From: Phyto melanocephala
Lineage: Eukaryota; Arthropoda; Insecta; Diptera; Rhinophoridae
Direction of reading: 5' to 3'
DNA length: 64,000 bases
Assembly (NCBI GenBank): GCA_941918925.1
Contig: OW799233.1
Location: forward strand, 153,740,845 to 153,804,844
This document shows positions 11,301 through 22,885 of this stretch, piece by piece. The translations under genes and the position numbers were made by a program. A model generated the notes under the pieces. That model was not told the origin of the DNA, made no database searches, and was given only the letters and a program-made list of their open reading frames with translations. Positions within the stretch are counted from its first letter, which is position 1, and every line of letters starts with the position of its first letter.

Positions 11301-13940
11301 CTAATATTTCGTTGCAATAGAAACAGGTTTAATTTAGCAATGACGTTTAAATTTATAAGCTCATTATACTAGAGGGGAGATTAATTTTATTAAATATTAA
11401 AGAATCGAGTTGCGTAAAGTGATTTAACATTTATTAAATAATGAAGATAAAATCTTTTAATTTAAAATGTATTAAATCATTATTTAAACAGGATACCTTT
11501 CAGTTAAAAGAAAAAAAAATAAATAAATAAAAGATTACTCTCAGTTGTGGTCATAATTTTAAACGTAAGAGCAAAAGTTAATATTAAATATTAATTTGTT
11601 TTTATTTTAAGCATTCGTAGGATATTAAAAATTAATTTTGAATATTTGGATAAGTGTTTATGTTCAGTTTTAATTGACCGTAGTAACATTTATATTAATA
11701 TAAAATCGAGATATTAAATGAAATATTCTGGCTCTAGTTAATTTTTTTCTTTTATTTTTAATTATTGTATTTTTAATTTTTAAGTATGTAATGTTTCATC
11801 ATCATTCCTCTTTGATCGGTGAAATATTGTTGAACATATACATCGTCTAAATATTTACCACCCATGTTTTAAGCTAATTGAATTCGTTATGTTGCTTTTT
11901 TCAAATTATCCTTTTAAAAAAAAGTTAGAATGAAACTTACTAACGCAACCCTTTAAATGCTGGCAATATGCCAATGTTTCTCTTGTATATCCAACAGATT
12001 GTCTAAGCATAATATTGTATCTTTCGTTATTTTTTTATGTGGCTAATAACCTCCTTAACATCAAGATCGTCTATCGTATCTAAATGGCTTCAGAATAAAT
12101 CGGGTGTTTTTTAACCCTACAGATTAACTGCACATGCTACATACTAAACCACCTACACACGTAAAAAATCTAAATGAGAAATAAAACAAGAAAAATTTTA
12201 TTTTTGTGTTTAATTCCAAGCAAATAGTTATTATAAAGTTCTGGACCCCCCTTCTTTCCAACTACAATCATGCAGAGTACATATAAAATGCAGTTTCGTG
12301 TTGATTTATGTAAACAAACGCAAAGAAAAATAGAAAATTCAAATATAATACACTATTCTTCATAGAAAATATGTGTGTATCTGACCAGATCCATGTGCTG
12401 CGTATGTGATGTGAAGATAAAAAAATCCACATAATTTATTTTCTATTTGTTATTTTTATGTTAATGCATTTTTTTTCATAAGTATAACGAGAGCTAACAA
12501 TATTTGTAGAGGGTACCTGGAGACTCAAATCCCTAGCTTAATTAGAAGTATATTTATATCACAGTTAAATTTGTAAAATTTCTGGCCAGATACATGTGCA
12601 TGACGGAGGGTTAAACAAACTGTCATACTGGGTTCACTTTTTTAACATGAATGGATAGTTGGTAGATGAAACAATGTTACCACATAATTCAAATTTACTT
12701 TGAAAATCAGTCATCGATTCGACCGATGTTTTATCGCAAAATTAGCTTTCAGTAATGAGATAAACTTTTGGCACAACAGGTTTGCTAAGAAGCAAAATTG
12801 CTGCATATAGAGTACGACTAATCTACAAATTACCCTACAGACTCCATTAAATCCAGAACGATGCACTCTAGTGAGCTTTATAATTGTTATTATTATTATT
12901 ATTTATTTTTCGATTTCATTACCTGTACACCAACACAAAATCTTTTAATCTGTAGTACAGGAAAGCAATATGATGCAAAATAATTACATTACAAAAGACA
13001 ACGGAAATACAAAAAATACAAATATAAAGAATTAATAACAAATTACAGTTATTAAAACAATATTGGCCAAAAATTTATTTGAAATAATTAAACCAAAATT
13101 TTTTAAACTATTAGGGTTGCTACAAAATTGTTGAGTTTGTGCAAGAATATTCCAAAGTCGAGAAGCATGGACATAAAACTGTCATTCTAAGACTAAACAA
13201 TGATGTTTGGATAAAAAAATATTTCTTCTGCGTGGTGACTCGAAGAATAATAATCTATTTGGTAATTTGTATTCCTTTTTTTTATATTTTTATTTATAAT
13301 TCAATATTTATTAATCTATTTTAACCCTACGTTGCCACTAGCAAGTATTTACTTGCAAGTAGTGAATACGTATTACTAACAGAAATAAGGAGAAATGCTA
13401 AAAAAAACACAAACATTTTTTTAATTGCTACACAGCACAGTGCAAGTTCATTTTTAAAATGTCGCCAACAAGTAAACTTCAAATAGATTCAAAACATATA
13501 GGCGCTACTTCAATTGTTAACTAAGTGTTGCCAATAATCACTATTGAACGTTACCTTTAAACATATAGTTTTTTAATATACATAATTTTTTTTAACAAAA
13601 ATTAATATTTATGTTGAAACTTACCTTCAAAATGAATATCTTTGCTTTTTCTTAATATTCTTCACAAACATATAAACATATTTATGCAAAAAATTAGCTG
13701 AATTATTTGGCACAGTTGTATGACATATCAGTGAGTTAACAAAAAACTCAGTATTCGCCAACATTATTTTTCGTCTTGTAACTTTACTTGTCGTAAGTGT
13801 CAAAATATAACTTGCTTAAAAATTTCTTTGCAAGCTGATTCGCAGGTAGCAAAACTGTTAGCCATTTTATTTATTATTTCTAACACTATTTTTGATTTTA
13901 AATTTCACATAGTTAACTGCATTCTACTTCCATTTGATAC
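8318..13940. other. Long A/T-rich stretch, no gene seen
   Basis: No host exon, transposase motif or large repeat is recognised in about 5.6 kb. Minor items are TAACCTAACCTAAC-like words at 8660 and a weak possible inverted-repeat pair CCCTGCAGGAA (10140) and CCAGCAGGG (10548). Short open frames at 10830 and 11100 show nothing recognisable and are probably chance. Confidence 0.45.
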
Positions 13941-13944
13941 CCAT

Positions 13945-14180
13945 GCTAATGGGGTTAAAAAAATGTTTTGTCATTTTGTTTTAAACGCCATTTAGATTTT
14001 ACACTATTTTACTGTATTCTACTGGTCAAGCTTTTCATCTGATGCCAATATTTCGGGGATCAAGAGGGACCCTTTTGATTTATCAGATATGACCCATATA
14101 TAATTAGTTTTGGTCGGATATGAATATTGTAGAGATTTAACACAAAATGAACCATTGTTTATATAAATATATACCTTTAC
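13945..14180 (-). repeat. Family B fragment
   Basis: It shares TTTGATACCC...ATGGGGTTAAAAA, TTCTACTGGTCAAGC and the CAATATT..GGGG...CAGAT.TG.CCCATATATAA block with the fuller copy at 43335-44239. Neither end is preserved. Confidence 0.65.
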
Positions 14181-14282
14181 ACTCTCTGTGAAGGATATTG
14201 TATAATATTACTAAATAAATATTTTAAAACAGATAATGTCTTGTTAACCAAACTTATTAAGTTCCTTGTTAAAAACATATAT

Positions 14283-15026
14283 AACAAGTAACAGTGCTAT
14301 ATTCGGCCGTGCCGAATCTTACATACCCTTCACAACGTGTAGTCATGCAATAACAATTGTTTGTATCACCATTCATCCCATATAAAATACGTGCATACGT
14401 ACACGTTAGAATAAATGTGGCATCGAATCCCAGCTGAGCCAAAAAAATTTTATTTTATTTTATTTAATATATTATTTATATTTTACTATATTTTTTATAT
14501 TTTTTTTAAATTTTTTTAAAAAATTTTTTTTGAAAAATTTTGAAAAAATTTTTTTAAATTTTTTTTTAATTTTTTTTAAATTTTTTTTTTTAGTTTTTTT
14601 TATTATTTTTTTCTTATTTTTAATATTTTTTTTTTTTAATTTTTTTTGTTTGGTATGTTTTTGACATGTATGTATGTATGTATGTTGTTGTTGTAATTGT
14701 GAAAAAAAACTAGGTGGTCGTGGTTTTTTGCTCATATCTCAGAAAGTTATGGGGCGATTGTGCTGAATTTCAATAGCGATTCATTCCTGGATATATCCAA
14801 GAGATTGATACCATATACAGATCTGAGGATCTGAGTTGCTTCTAAAAGTTGATTTCAACCAACACACGGACAGACGGACAGACGGTCAGGGCTTAATCGA
14901 CTCCTCTATTCATAAGCTTTCAGAAAATATATACTTTATGGGGTCGGAAATGAAAATTGTAGAAATTACAAACGGAATGACAAAGCTATATATAACTACC
15001 CTTGTGCACCACAGTTGAAGGGTATA
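14283..15026 (-). mobile_element. Family A copy 2, central module reversed
   Basis: It has the family hairpin head and TACCCTTCACAACGTG at the left and TTGAAGGGTATA at the right. The central block is reversed relative to copy 1. After the head it reads TGGCATCGAATCCCAGCTGAG first and then a T-rich tract, whereas standard copies read an A-rich tract and then CTCAGCTGGGATTCGATGCC. The switch points lie at ACGTACACG (about 14397) and at a TATGTATGTATG tract (about 14670-14682). The right half (TTTTTTGCTCATATCTCAG, (GACA)n-like tract, TTTATGGGGTCGG) is in the standard orientation. Confidence 0.85.
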
Positions 15027-16633
15027 AAAAGCAATAATTAATTATTATTTATTCCTTCTATTTGAAAACGCGTTAAATCGACAACACTATTAATATACAA
15101 TGTGCATTTAATTTCGTTTAGCAATGGCAACAATAAACCTAAAGAGCTTTTTTAAAATATAATAATTACATGCTAAGAACAACACTATTCAAATTAAAAG
15201 CTGGCAATACTGTATATTCTATTTGATTTTCTTATTGCGCAATTGTATTATTATTATTGTGAATTATTATTTTTAGCTTTAGTAAAGACACTAACCACCC
15301 TTAATAACGAATTGCTGTTATACAAGAAATTGACTTTAGGGCCGATAACAATAAAAAAATTAACCTACATTTAACAATTAACTCAAAATTTAAACCTTGG
15401 TTAGCCAAAACCCATTAACAAAAAGTTCAGTTATCTTATAACTTTTAGATTATTTTGCCAAATTTCAGTTAAATTTAACCGAGTACTACTTGGCGTTTAA
15501 GTTCTTAACTGGAAGAAAATATTTGATGTTTGGATTTAAATATCTATTATATTTTTGCTATTTCTAAACAATTGAAAGATGCCTTTACGACTAAAAAGAT
15601 TTACACGTTTGTATAATTTATATCAAGTAAATATTTCTTATGGTATGAAAACAAAATATAACCACAGAAGTTGAATGGATCATTTTAATTTACCTGATGC
15701 AGAGTTTTTTATGAGATATAGTTTATCTAAGACAATTGTTAAATTTATAGCAAAAATTATTTCAAAATACGTTAAATTTTTAATAAATTTATTAGCAGAT
15801 GGGTGCACATTAAGAATTTACATTTATGAATACATTTCTTCTTCTTTTTGATATTCATTCATAATAATTGATAACTACAAGTTAACTAACTCTTACTTAT
15901 GTTAACGAACATTTTTAATATGTAATTAAAACTTCAGTTTAAGCTTACTGAAAGTTAGTAAACTTTTACGTTTAATTTATTTAACTGAATATTATGTTAA
16001 TAGGCCTTATAAAACTTTTACTAAACTTCGAAACTTAAAATAAAAAATATATATATTTAAACACACCGAAAACATATCGTTACCTTACTATGCAAGCGAA
16101 TCAGATCTTGATACACCTTAAATACAAAATAATTAGCCTTTAGTGATGTGTTTTAAAATGCATGCTAATGCATACAAAAAATCTTGAATAATTCAGGTAA
16201 ACAGACAATATTCTCTCATGAAACATAGGTTTCTTTCCATCTACTGTGCATGCGTTCCATGCACTTATTGGAATTTTGTGAAATTTAACAATATATTCAT
16301 ATAAACACATGCTCTCCAATGACACGGTTATGTTGAAATCATGCATGTTTCACCTAAATTAAACCGCTACATCATGGGTTGAACTCATGCTTTCACTTTT
16401 TCTTTTGCATGACTTATTTTGTTGGGAAAAGTTATTTATAATAAATATTATATTAGGGATTCATAGTATTTAGTTTTAAATTTGTCTTTTCTTTCCTCTT
16501 TCAGTTTAAGATTTTGACCACCCAAATAATAAAAAATTAAGCTTTTGACATCAAAAAAAAAATAAAAAAAATTGTAGCTACGCCAATGGTTATAAGTAGT
16601 ATGTATATAAAACTAGTGATATGATTTCTCATA
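15027..16633. other. A/T-rich gap, no gene seen
   Basis: No coding or repeat structure is recognised. A short open frame at 16140-16346 resembles nothing I know. Confidence 0.45.
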
Positions 16634-16636
16634 TTA

Positions 16637-16754
16637 GGGCCGTATTCATAAAAAAATATTTTAGGTTTATTGAAGGCTTATTTGACAAATTTCTCTACAA
16701 CATCTGTCAAATAAGCCTTTAATAAGCCTAAAATATTTTTTATGAATACGGCCC
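16637..16754. mobile_element. Hairpin MITE, PIF/Harbinger-type
   Basis: An almost perfect 118-bp palindrome. The left end GGGCCGTATTCATA runs through TATTTTAGG and AGGCTTATTTGACA and is mirrored to the right end TATGAATACGGCCC. Exact 3-bp direct repeats TTA flank it (16634-16636 and 16755-16757). GGGCC termini with TTA duplication are typical of PIF/Harbinger (Tourist-like) MITEs. The near-identity of the arms suggests recent insertion or folding-driven correction. Confidence 0.9.
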
Positions 16755-16757
16755 TTA

Positions 16758-17127
16758 TTCTTTAGTTATCACAATTAATTTTCTTTAAAAAAATAAAGAA
16801 AATTTTAAATAAACTCAAGCCTAACTAAAATTAAAATGCAAATTTATTGCCAAATAAATTTGTTAAAAAAAAATTTAAATTAACCAATTTTTTTTGCAAT
16901 CAATCTAGTTTGATTTGAAACTTTGAGTCTGTTTAAAAAATTATTATTATAATAAAAACAGTTTTGTATATAATCTAAAAAATTTATGTTGTTAGTTAAA
17001 TTCTTTGTGTGTAACGGTTGGGAAGTAACTGTAAAACAATAAATACTTTATTAATTTTACTTAAGAGACCAGAGGAAACTGTTTTTTATACTATTTTTTT
17101 GCTACCATTGAACAAAGTATTAAAAAA
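16758..17127. other. A/T-rich gap, no gene seen
   Basis: Nothing recognised between the hairpin MITE and the next family A copy. Confidence 0.45.
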
Positions 17128-17846
17128 CAAGTAAGAGTCCTATATTCGGCCGTGCCTAATCTTATATACCCTTCACAACTTGTAGTCATGCAATAACAGT
17201 AGTTTGTAACACCATTCATCTCATATGAAATACGTACATACAGATTTTAAAACAGTCAGTCTGTCCGTGTGTATGTTGAAACCAACTTTTTGAAGCCCAC
17301 CGACATCGCTTGGACCCGGGTGAGGTTTTAAAATATCAGAAATATTCGGGAGTAGATCGGTTTTGAAAATCATCGGTACATAAACAACTGAGATATGAGC
17401 AAAAAACCACGACCACCTCGTTTTTTTTTCACAATTACAACAAGAACCTACATACATACTGGTTAAAATAAACGTGGCATCGAATTTCAACTGAGCCATA
17501 AAAATTTTATTTTATTTTATTTAATATATTATTTATATTTTATTATTTTTTTTTATATATTTTTTTAATTTTTTTTTTAAAAATTTTTTTTAATTTTTAA
17601 AAAATTTTTTTTTTATTTTTTTTGTAATTTTTGTTATTATTTTTTTATTTTTAATATATTTTTTTTTTTGTATATTTTTTTTTTTTTTTTTTGTATGTTT
17701 TTTACATGTATGTACATACGTATTTTATATGACATAAATGGTGATACAAACAATTGTTATTGCATGACTACACGCTGTGAAGGGTATATAAGATTCGGCA
17801 CGGCCGAATATAGCACTGTTACTTGTTCACAGTGTGAAGGGTATAA
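17128..17846. mobile_element. Family A copy 3, double-headed chimera
   Basis: The left head (ACAAGTAAGAG, hairpin, TACCCTTCACAAC..., to about 17240) is followed by family body in reverse orientation (CAGTCTGTCCGTG, CATCGCTTGGACCCGGGTG, GATATGAGCAAAAAACCACG). A T-rich tract and a second, inverted head then end ACTTGTT at 17827. The two heads make terminal inverted repeats of about 110-125 bases. A stub of the normal tail, CACAGTGTGAAGGGTATA, follows at 17828-17846. This fits either an inversion within one element or one copy inserted in another with loss of sequence. Confidence 0.8.
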
Positions 17847-18091
17847 AAATATTGATGTCCCTGCCAAATACATGAAGCCCATGATATCATTTATTACATA
17901 TTTTTAGATACGAAAGTAGCAAAGGCGACGCGAAAGTAAATGATACGCGTGATATTAAATGCACTCTAAAAAGTATAATAATTTTTAAACCTATATTTTC
18001 TGAGGAGTGGAATACTTTACCTCAACTGTACCCCTTCAGCCTGCCTAGTTATATCTCAGTAAATTTCAAACCATTTTTTTAGGTTTTCTAC

Positions 18092-18962
18092 CAGGGACCG
18101 AAAATAACAGTTATTTTGAAATTTTAAAACAAAAAAAGCATTTAGAAGTAAATGTCGGAAAACGGATTCAAGTATACCATATTGATCCTTATGCATTAGT
18201 CTAGAATTAAATATGTTGCTTTTTAAAATTTTGCTTTTTATTTTTACGAGCAAAAATAAAAGTTATTTTTTGATTTTTTCGAGCCAATATCAAGTATATT
18301 TTAAACATCAGAATTTAGTTTTACTATCATGAGAGCTTCCAAATTGTCCACTGACAAACTCTCCTGGAACCTGTTTGAGGGCTGATAAGGATCTCTCTAC
18401 AGTAACTTGTGTCGCAGGTAGAGAATGCACAACAAAATCCAGTCTACGTAGCCAGGGAAGAACATATTTCTTACTGTTGTTTTAAAAACTTTTCAGCAAT
18501 CATGTTAGGTTGAAATGGAGGGGTATAAAAGCTCAAACCCATGACAGGTATGCACTTATGCCCAGTTGGCATGTTGTGCGCTCAGCAATCATGTAGGATG
18601 ATTTACTAAATACCTGAACAACTTCGTAACTCAAGCAAACCAGCGCCCACCATTGATATAGAATACATAAGTAGTATACAAAAATGTGAGAAATCACAAA
18701 AAATGTGATCATCACGGGGATTTTTTATGCACATTAAAATAAATATTTGATATTAACTAAATTATTGTAACACGTACATTTCGTTAGAAAATTACTTTTA
18801 TTTTTGCTCGAAAAAATAAAAAACAAAAAATAACTTTTATTTTTGTTTGAAAAAATAAAAAACAGAAAATTAGCTTTAATTCTTGCTCGAAAAAATAAAA
18901 AGCAAAAAATAACTGTTATCATCTGATTTTTATGAAAAAAGGAATAATTGTTACGGTCCCTG
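18092..18962 (-). mobile_element. hAT transposon remnant with 8-bp duplications
   Basis: The left end CAGGGACCG..AATAACAGTTATT and right end AATAATTGTTACGGTCCCTG are terminal inverted repeats starting CAGGG, as is common for hAT. Exact 8-bp direct repeats TTTTCTAC lie at 18084-18091 and 18963-18970. Subterminal regions carry a roughly 45-bp motif with TTTTTGCTCGAAAAAATAAA, about three times on the right (18780-18920). It appears once, inverted, on the left (about 18225-18290). The 871-bp element is much shorter than an autonomous hAT but contains a transposase remnant. Confidence 0.9.
18303..18480 (-). pseudogene. hAT transposase C-terminal dimerisation domain, frameshifted
   Basis: On the minus strand from about 18480 the translation reads VLPWLRRLDFVVHSL, then VTVERSLSALKQV. 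After a one-frame shift near 18370 it reads SLSVDNLEALMIVKLN, ending at a stop near 18302. The T-VERSFSALK and L-LEALMLL-blocks are the hallmark of the hAT family C-terminal dimerisation domain. Here they sit inside an element with hAT ends and an 8-bp duplication, which supports the call from two sides. The BED finger and catalytic RNase H-like core are absent. It is not functional. Confidence 0.85.
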
Positions 18963-19600
18963 TTTTCTACATCAAACTAGCTGCAAAAATCCGCAGTAAA
19001 GGTAGTGGAAATCAAAAACATTTTGATTTGCTTTAAACTCACATCAACGTATACCTGTGAAATTTCTTATACATAAAAATCAAAAGAACATGCGTTTGAA
19101 GAAGAAATTCGATGTGTAGCTATTGACACTTTATGATTTGTTCTCCGGGCTATACAAATTTTTAAATTTAAATAAAAAAAACAATTTTTTTTAATATTTA
19201 ATTTTATTTTATAGAAAAAAATTTGTTTTAATTTATACTTAATGTAATATTTTTTTTTTTTAATTTTTACATAATGTGTTATGTTTAATTTAGTTTTTTC
19301 TTTTAATTCACAATTTTTTTTTTCAATAATAAAAACATTTTTTTTTTGACATTTTTCCAATAACTTTTTTAATTTTCTCTAAATATATTGTTGTATGACT
19401 TTTAACAACATAAAAATTAATTAATTATTAATATGAAAAAGAATTGTGCTAATTAAATTTTAAACAATTGTATCCTTCTTGTTGTTTTATCGATATAATA
19501 ATAGTGTAATAATAATAAATCTTTGTAGATCCAATTAAATTTAATTAAATTGTAAACCATGTTATGAATTAAAGTTCTCTTTGAAAACACTTTTGTTTAT

Positions 19601-19628
19601 TTAATAATAATAATAATAATAATAATAT
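19601..19628. repeat. (AAT)n microsatellite
   Basis: About nine uninterrupted AAT/TAA units. Confidence 0.9.
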
Positions 19629-19765
19629 TAAGTTGTTTTTATTTATGTAAGTATATATGTATGTATGTATTCATATATAGATTTAAAAAAAAAAAACAAT
19701 TACAGTTTATTATTATTGGTTTTTTCTTTTCTATATTTAATTATTTTACGTTTTACGTATTATGT

Positions 19766-19785
19766 TTGTGTGTGTGTGTGTGTGT
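19766..19785. repeat. (GT)n microsatellite
   Basis: About nine GT units followed by a T run. Confidence 0.9.
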
Positions 19786-20145
19786 TTTTTTTTACATACA
19801 TGTATATATAATTAATTAAAACTAAAGAAATATTTACAAAATCAGTAAAATTAATAAAAATATATTTTTATATTTTGTCTAATATAATGTTGTAATTAAA
19901 AATGTGTGGCAACTGCTGGTTAATGCAAAAACAATAATGGCAAATAGAATTATTTTTATTTTACAAACTATACATGTATGTCTGTACATATGTATGTATT
20001 TATGTTAGTACCTAAATCTAAATTGCAAATAAGAATATTGCAAATTAGTTTTTGTTTTTTGTAAATAACTTAACTCTTGATTCCCACGCAGCAGAATAGT
20101 TAAAGAAAAATATACAAAATTTGTTTTTTAGTCAAACAAACATAA

Positions 20146-20737
20146 ATGGTGGTTAAATTTTAAGGGCCGATGTTGAATGTGAACCACATCTAAACGTGTT
20201 TTTTCTGCATTTCATTTGACATTTCTCAATTTCAGACTAACTCAATTTGAACCATGAAAGATACGCCATTGATCAACGCGTTAAAGTTGTCAGGGTTATT
20301 ATGAAAATGAACGTTCAAATCAAAATGCATTTCGTGCACTTAATGATTCTTTTGGTCAACATAATCGTTTAAATTCGTCCACAATCGGGAGAATTGTGAA
20401 AAATATTCAAGTTTCAGCAAAACAGGTCTGTATGAAATGTGGCAACATCTGTGAATGCCTTCATAGTTCGTTGAACGGAAAACAATGCTGTTTTTCGCGA
20501 AAGTACTCGACTCATCATCGTGCCCAATAATTGAACATCAACATTGTCATTGAAAATTTGGGCCATCGGATGAAGGTGTGCCGCCGGGGTCGCGGCGGCC
20601 ATTTGGCCGATATTTTGTTCCTCACATAATTGAACCATACCAATTGCTATTATCATAGTAAAAAGAAATGACAATAATTTCCTAAAAAATTTGTGTTTTA
20701 TTCAAAATCAACATCGGCCCTTCAAATTTAACCACTC
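20146..20737 (+). mobile_element. Internally deleted mariner/Tc-like element
   Basis: The terminal inverted repeats begin GGTGGTTAAATTTTAAGGGC and continue CGATGTTGA. The right end is TCAACATCGGCCCTT..AAATTTAACCAC. The left third encodes the N-terminal helix-turn-helix region of a mariner/Tc-like transposase. The rest is non-coding or shuffled. A second copy of the same shortened form is at 58449-59086 in opposite orientation, so this deleted form has itself moved. A TA duplication is not clear here. Confidence 0.85.
20259..20410 (+). pseudogene. Mariner/Tc-like transposase N-terminal HTH remnant
   Basis: The translation reads RYAIDQRVKVVRV, then after a one-base frame change YYENERSNQNAFRAL, FGQHNRLNSSTIGRIVKNIQ. 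This matches the start of insect transposases in which a helix-turn-helix (QRV..V..YY.N, FR..FG..N.PS..TI..IV) binds the terminal repeats. No catalytic block follows, so the product could at most bind DNA. Confidence 0.8.
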
Positions 20738-22696
20738 TTGCATGACAGTCATTAATATTAAAACTATAATTCTTGAGATACATTTTGTTAACACAATGTA
20801 ACTTATAGTTAACTTCAACGAAAATTTGAAAGAGGGTTATGAGAATTAGCTTCGTGCGTGCGAACCCCAAACTAACTACTGATTACTATCCCTACAAGAA
20901 ATGAATGACTGAAACTAACACATACAAACTGTTTGTACTAACAAATTTGCAACAATTTTATATTGAATTGCTGTTACCCGGAAAAAATGCATAAGCGAGA
21001 GTGAGACAGCTAATATGTGTTGAATTCTTGACGTTCAAAACAAAAACTTTTTTTAAAATAGTGTTAAATTTTTAACATTAAAATAATAAATATTTCTTAA
21101 AATAGTTTTTCAATAATTGGGATTTTTTGACGAGTCTTTGCAGAAAATACACAAGAAGTAAACGGTTAGTAAAAGAAGTAGCAGAATTATATTTATTTAT
21201 GTATATGCACATTTTCATAATTTTTAATTTTTTAGTAATCCAAGCCCTAATACAAAGGACGCCTTTATTATGCACAAGGATTTAAATGAGCCGCCCGTAA
21301 TCATCGACTTAATATAAAATAAAATAGTTAATTTAAAAAATTAAAATTGTGTTTTAGTTATTAAAATATGTCAGCTTTGACCAGTACATTCATCAAGTAT
21401 GATTTGTCAACTATGACTGGTATATATGTCAGGTGTGATTAGTCAAGTGTGACTGATATTTATATCATTGCTGAAAAGCAAGTATCAGTGGAGTGAACAG
21501 TTCAAATATATGTTCAATAGTCGAAATAACTCATAAGTTAAAGGGAGATGCAAAATCACACGTACATAAAAGTTTCCATAAATTTTTTCATTTTGCCCTT
21601 AATAACTTGATAGAAACTTTTGACCATATATTCATCACAGTGACAGTCATATTACCGGTCAAATGACTGTCATTGTTCTTATAGGCATACATCTCCATTA
21701 GCCATCGATTGGTCCGCATAAGAACAAAACATCAGCAAAGCAACATTGAAAATTTTGTTCCTAATCTTTGATGGTGGATAAGACGTGCATACAATATTTT
21801 GTGGGCTTTTAATGAAAGATATTGATGTGTGAACACATGTTTTAACAACAAACAGGGAAAAGCTTGGTCCACACTAGACAAATTCATGTGCGCACAAAAC
21901 ATTTTTCATTTTCCTAACAAATCAATGGCTTATGAAGACTATATATTTAAGAACACTATTTGCAAACTAAGTGTACGAGTATGACGTTGCCTCTGATCCG
22001 TAAAAGATTTAATCGGTCAAGCCGATAGACATCCCTGCGAAAAATGTGTGTCAGCATTTTTGATGCTAAAAGTCAACAACTCGTTGTGTGACATGAGCAG
22101 AAATATTACATATCTACGGTTATGTTGAACTTCAGAGTTGGGTCAATCGGTTACTTTAATTTGTTTTTGCCAACAACCTTGTTCATTTATTGCACAAACC
22201 ACAATGTAATTTGAAAGAGGTTTGGGAAAAAAATAACGACCGAGGTTGTTTGGCAAAAATGAACTTAAGTAACGATTTGTGCCCAAATCTATTGAACTTT
22301 TTAACAAAGTAACTTGAAATTACTTATCAGGGTTGGGAAGTTCCTGCAAGTTCACGTTTTCTTTTTTCCTTAACTATTAATTAGGAGCATGTAGCTTCGT
22401 ATATCTTACAGGAGTACACAAACATTGATGTGATTAGAGGCATTAGACCATCCAAGTATACACGCTTGTACATAAGACCCCATGCGATTAATCCCATGAT
22501 ATTTTTTGATCAAGGTTAGTATATATGTTTGTGTTCATTTGTTCCATTTCGACTTTTTTATTGTTTCTATAAGTATTCGTATAAAAATTGTTAGAGACTT
22601 TTATACAGTTTTTGTGTTCAGTTGTAAAAATGGAACGCGAAAAACAAATATTGTAATAGTTAGAAGAAGTTTGCAAAGATAAAATAAAACTAAATA
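20738..22696. other. A/T-rich gap, no gene seen
   Basis: No gene recognised. A CAGGGTTGGG word at 22328 resembles a hAT end without a partner. A small tandem repeat at 21374-21470 is listed separately. Confidence 0.45.
21374..21470. repeat. Degenerate tandem repeat, unit about 36 bp
   Basis: About two and a half imperfect units containing TGACTGGTATATATGTCAGG and TGTGATTAGTCAAGTG, each starting TGAC and ending near a GTCAA word. Confidence 0.6.
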
Positions 22697-22885
22697 AAGG
22701 GTGCCCCATAATTAAAGCGAGATTTGAATTTGTCGCCATTTGTGCAGTAAAGTGTTGGCAAATCTATAATACCAATTCCACAGCTGACTGGTTAGGGTTA
22801 GTTAAATTGAAGCGTGTTACACTATAGAACAACGTGTCCTCATTATTAAACAATATTTCAAAAATAATTAATGCTTTAGTCAGTA
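22697..22885 (+). mobile_element. 5' end of a mariner/Tc-like element, interrupted
   Basis: It begins GGGTGCCCCATAATTAAAG. From 22824 the plus strand encodes IEQRVLIIKQYFKNN, the first helix of the same transposase superfamily. The reading stops at 22886 where another element is inserted. I could not find a convincing continuation after 23415. This represents a third mariner-like lineage in the window. Confidence 0.6.

Larger units (their letters stand above)
18971..20145. other. A/T-rich gap, no gene seen
   Basis: No coding structure. It contains two microsatellites, listed separately, and long A/T homopolymer runs. Confidence 0.45.

Noticed and set aside
12514..12545. tRNA-like GGAGACTCAAATCCCTAG
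   Set aside because: No acceptor or anticodon stems can be formed around it.
14472..14735. Lysine-rich frame in the T-rich module
   Set aside because: A product of homopolymer A/T sequence with no protein-like composition.
20414..20674. 86-residue minus-strand frame as a gene
   Set aside because: It lies inside a mariner derivative whose coding strand is plus. No motif was recognised.
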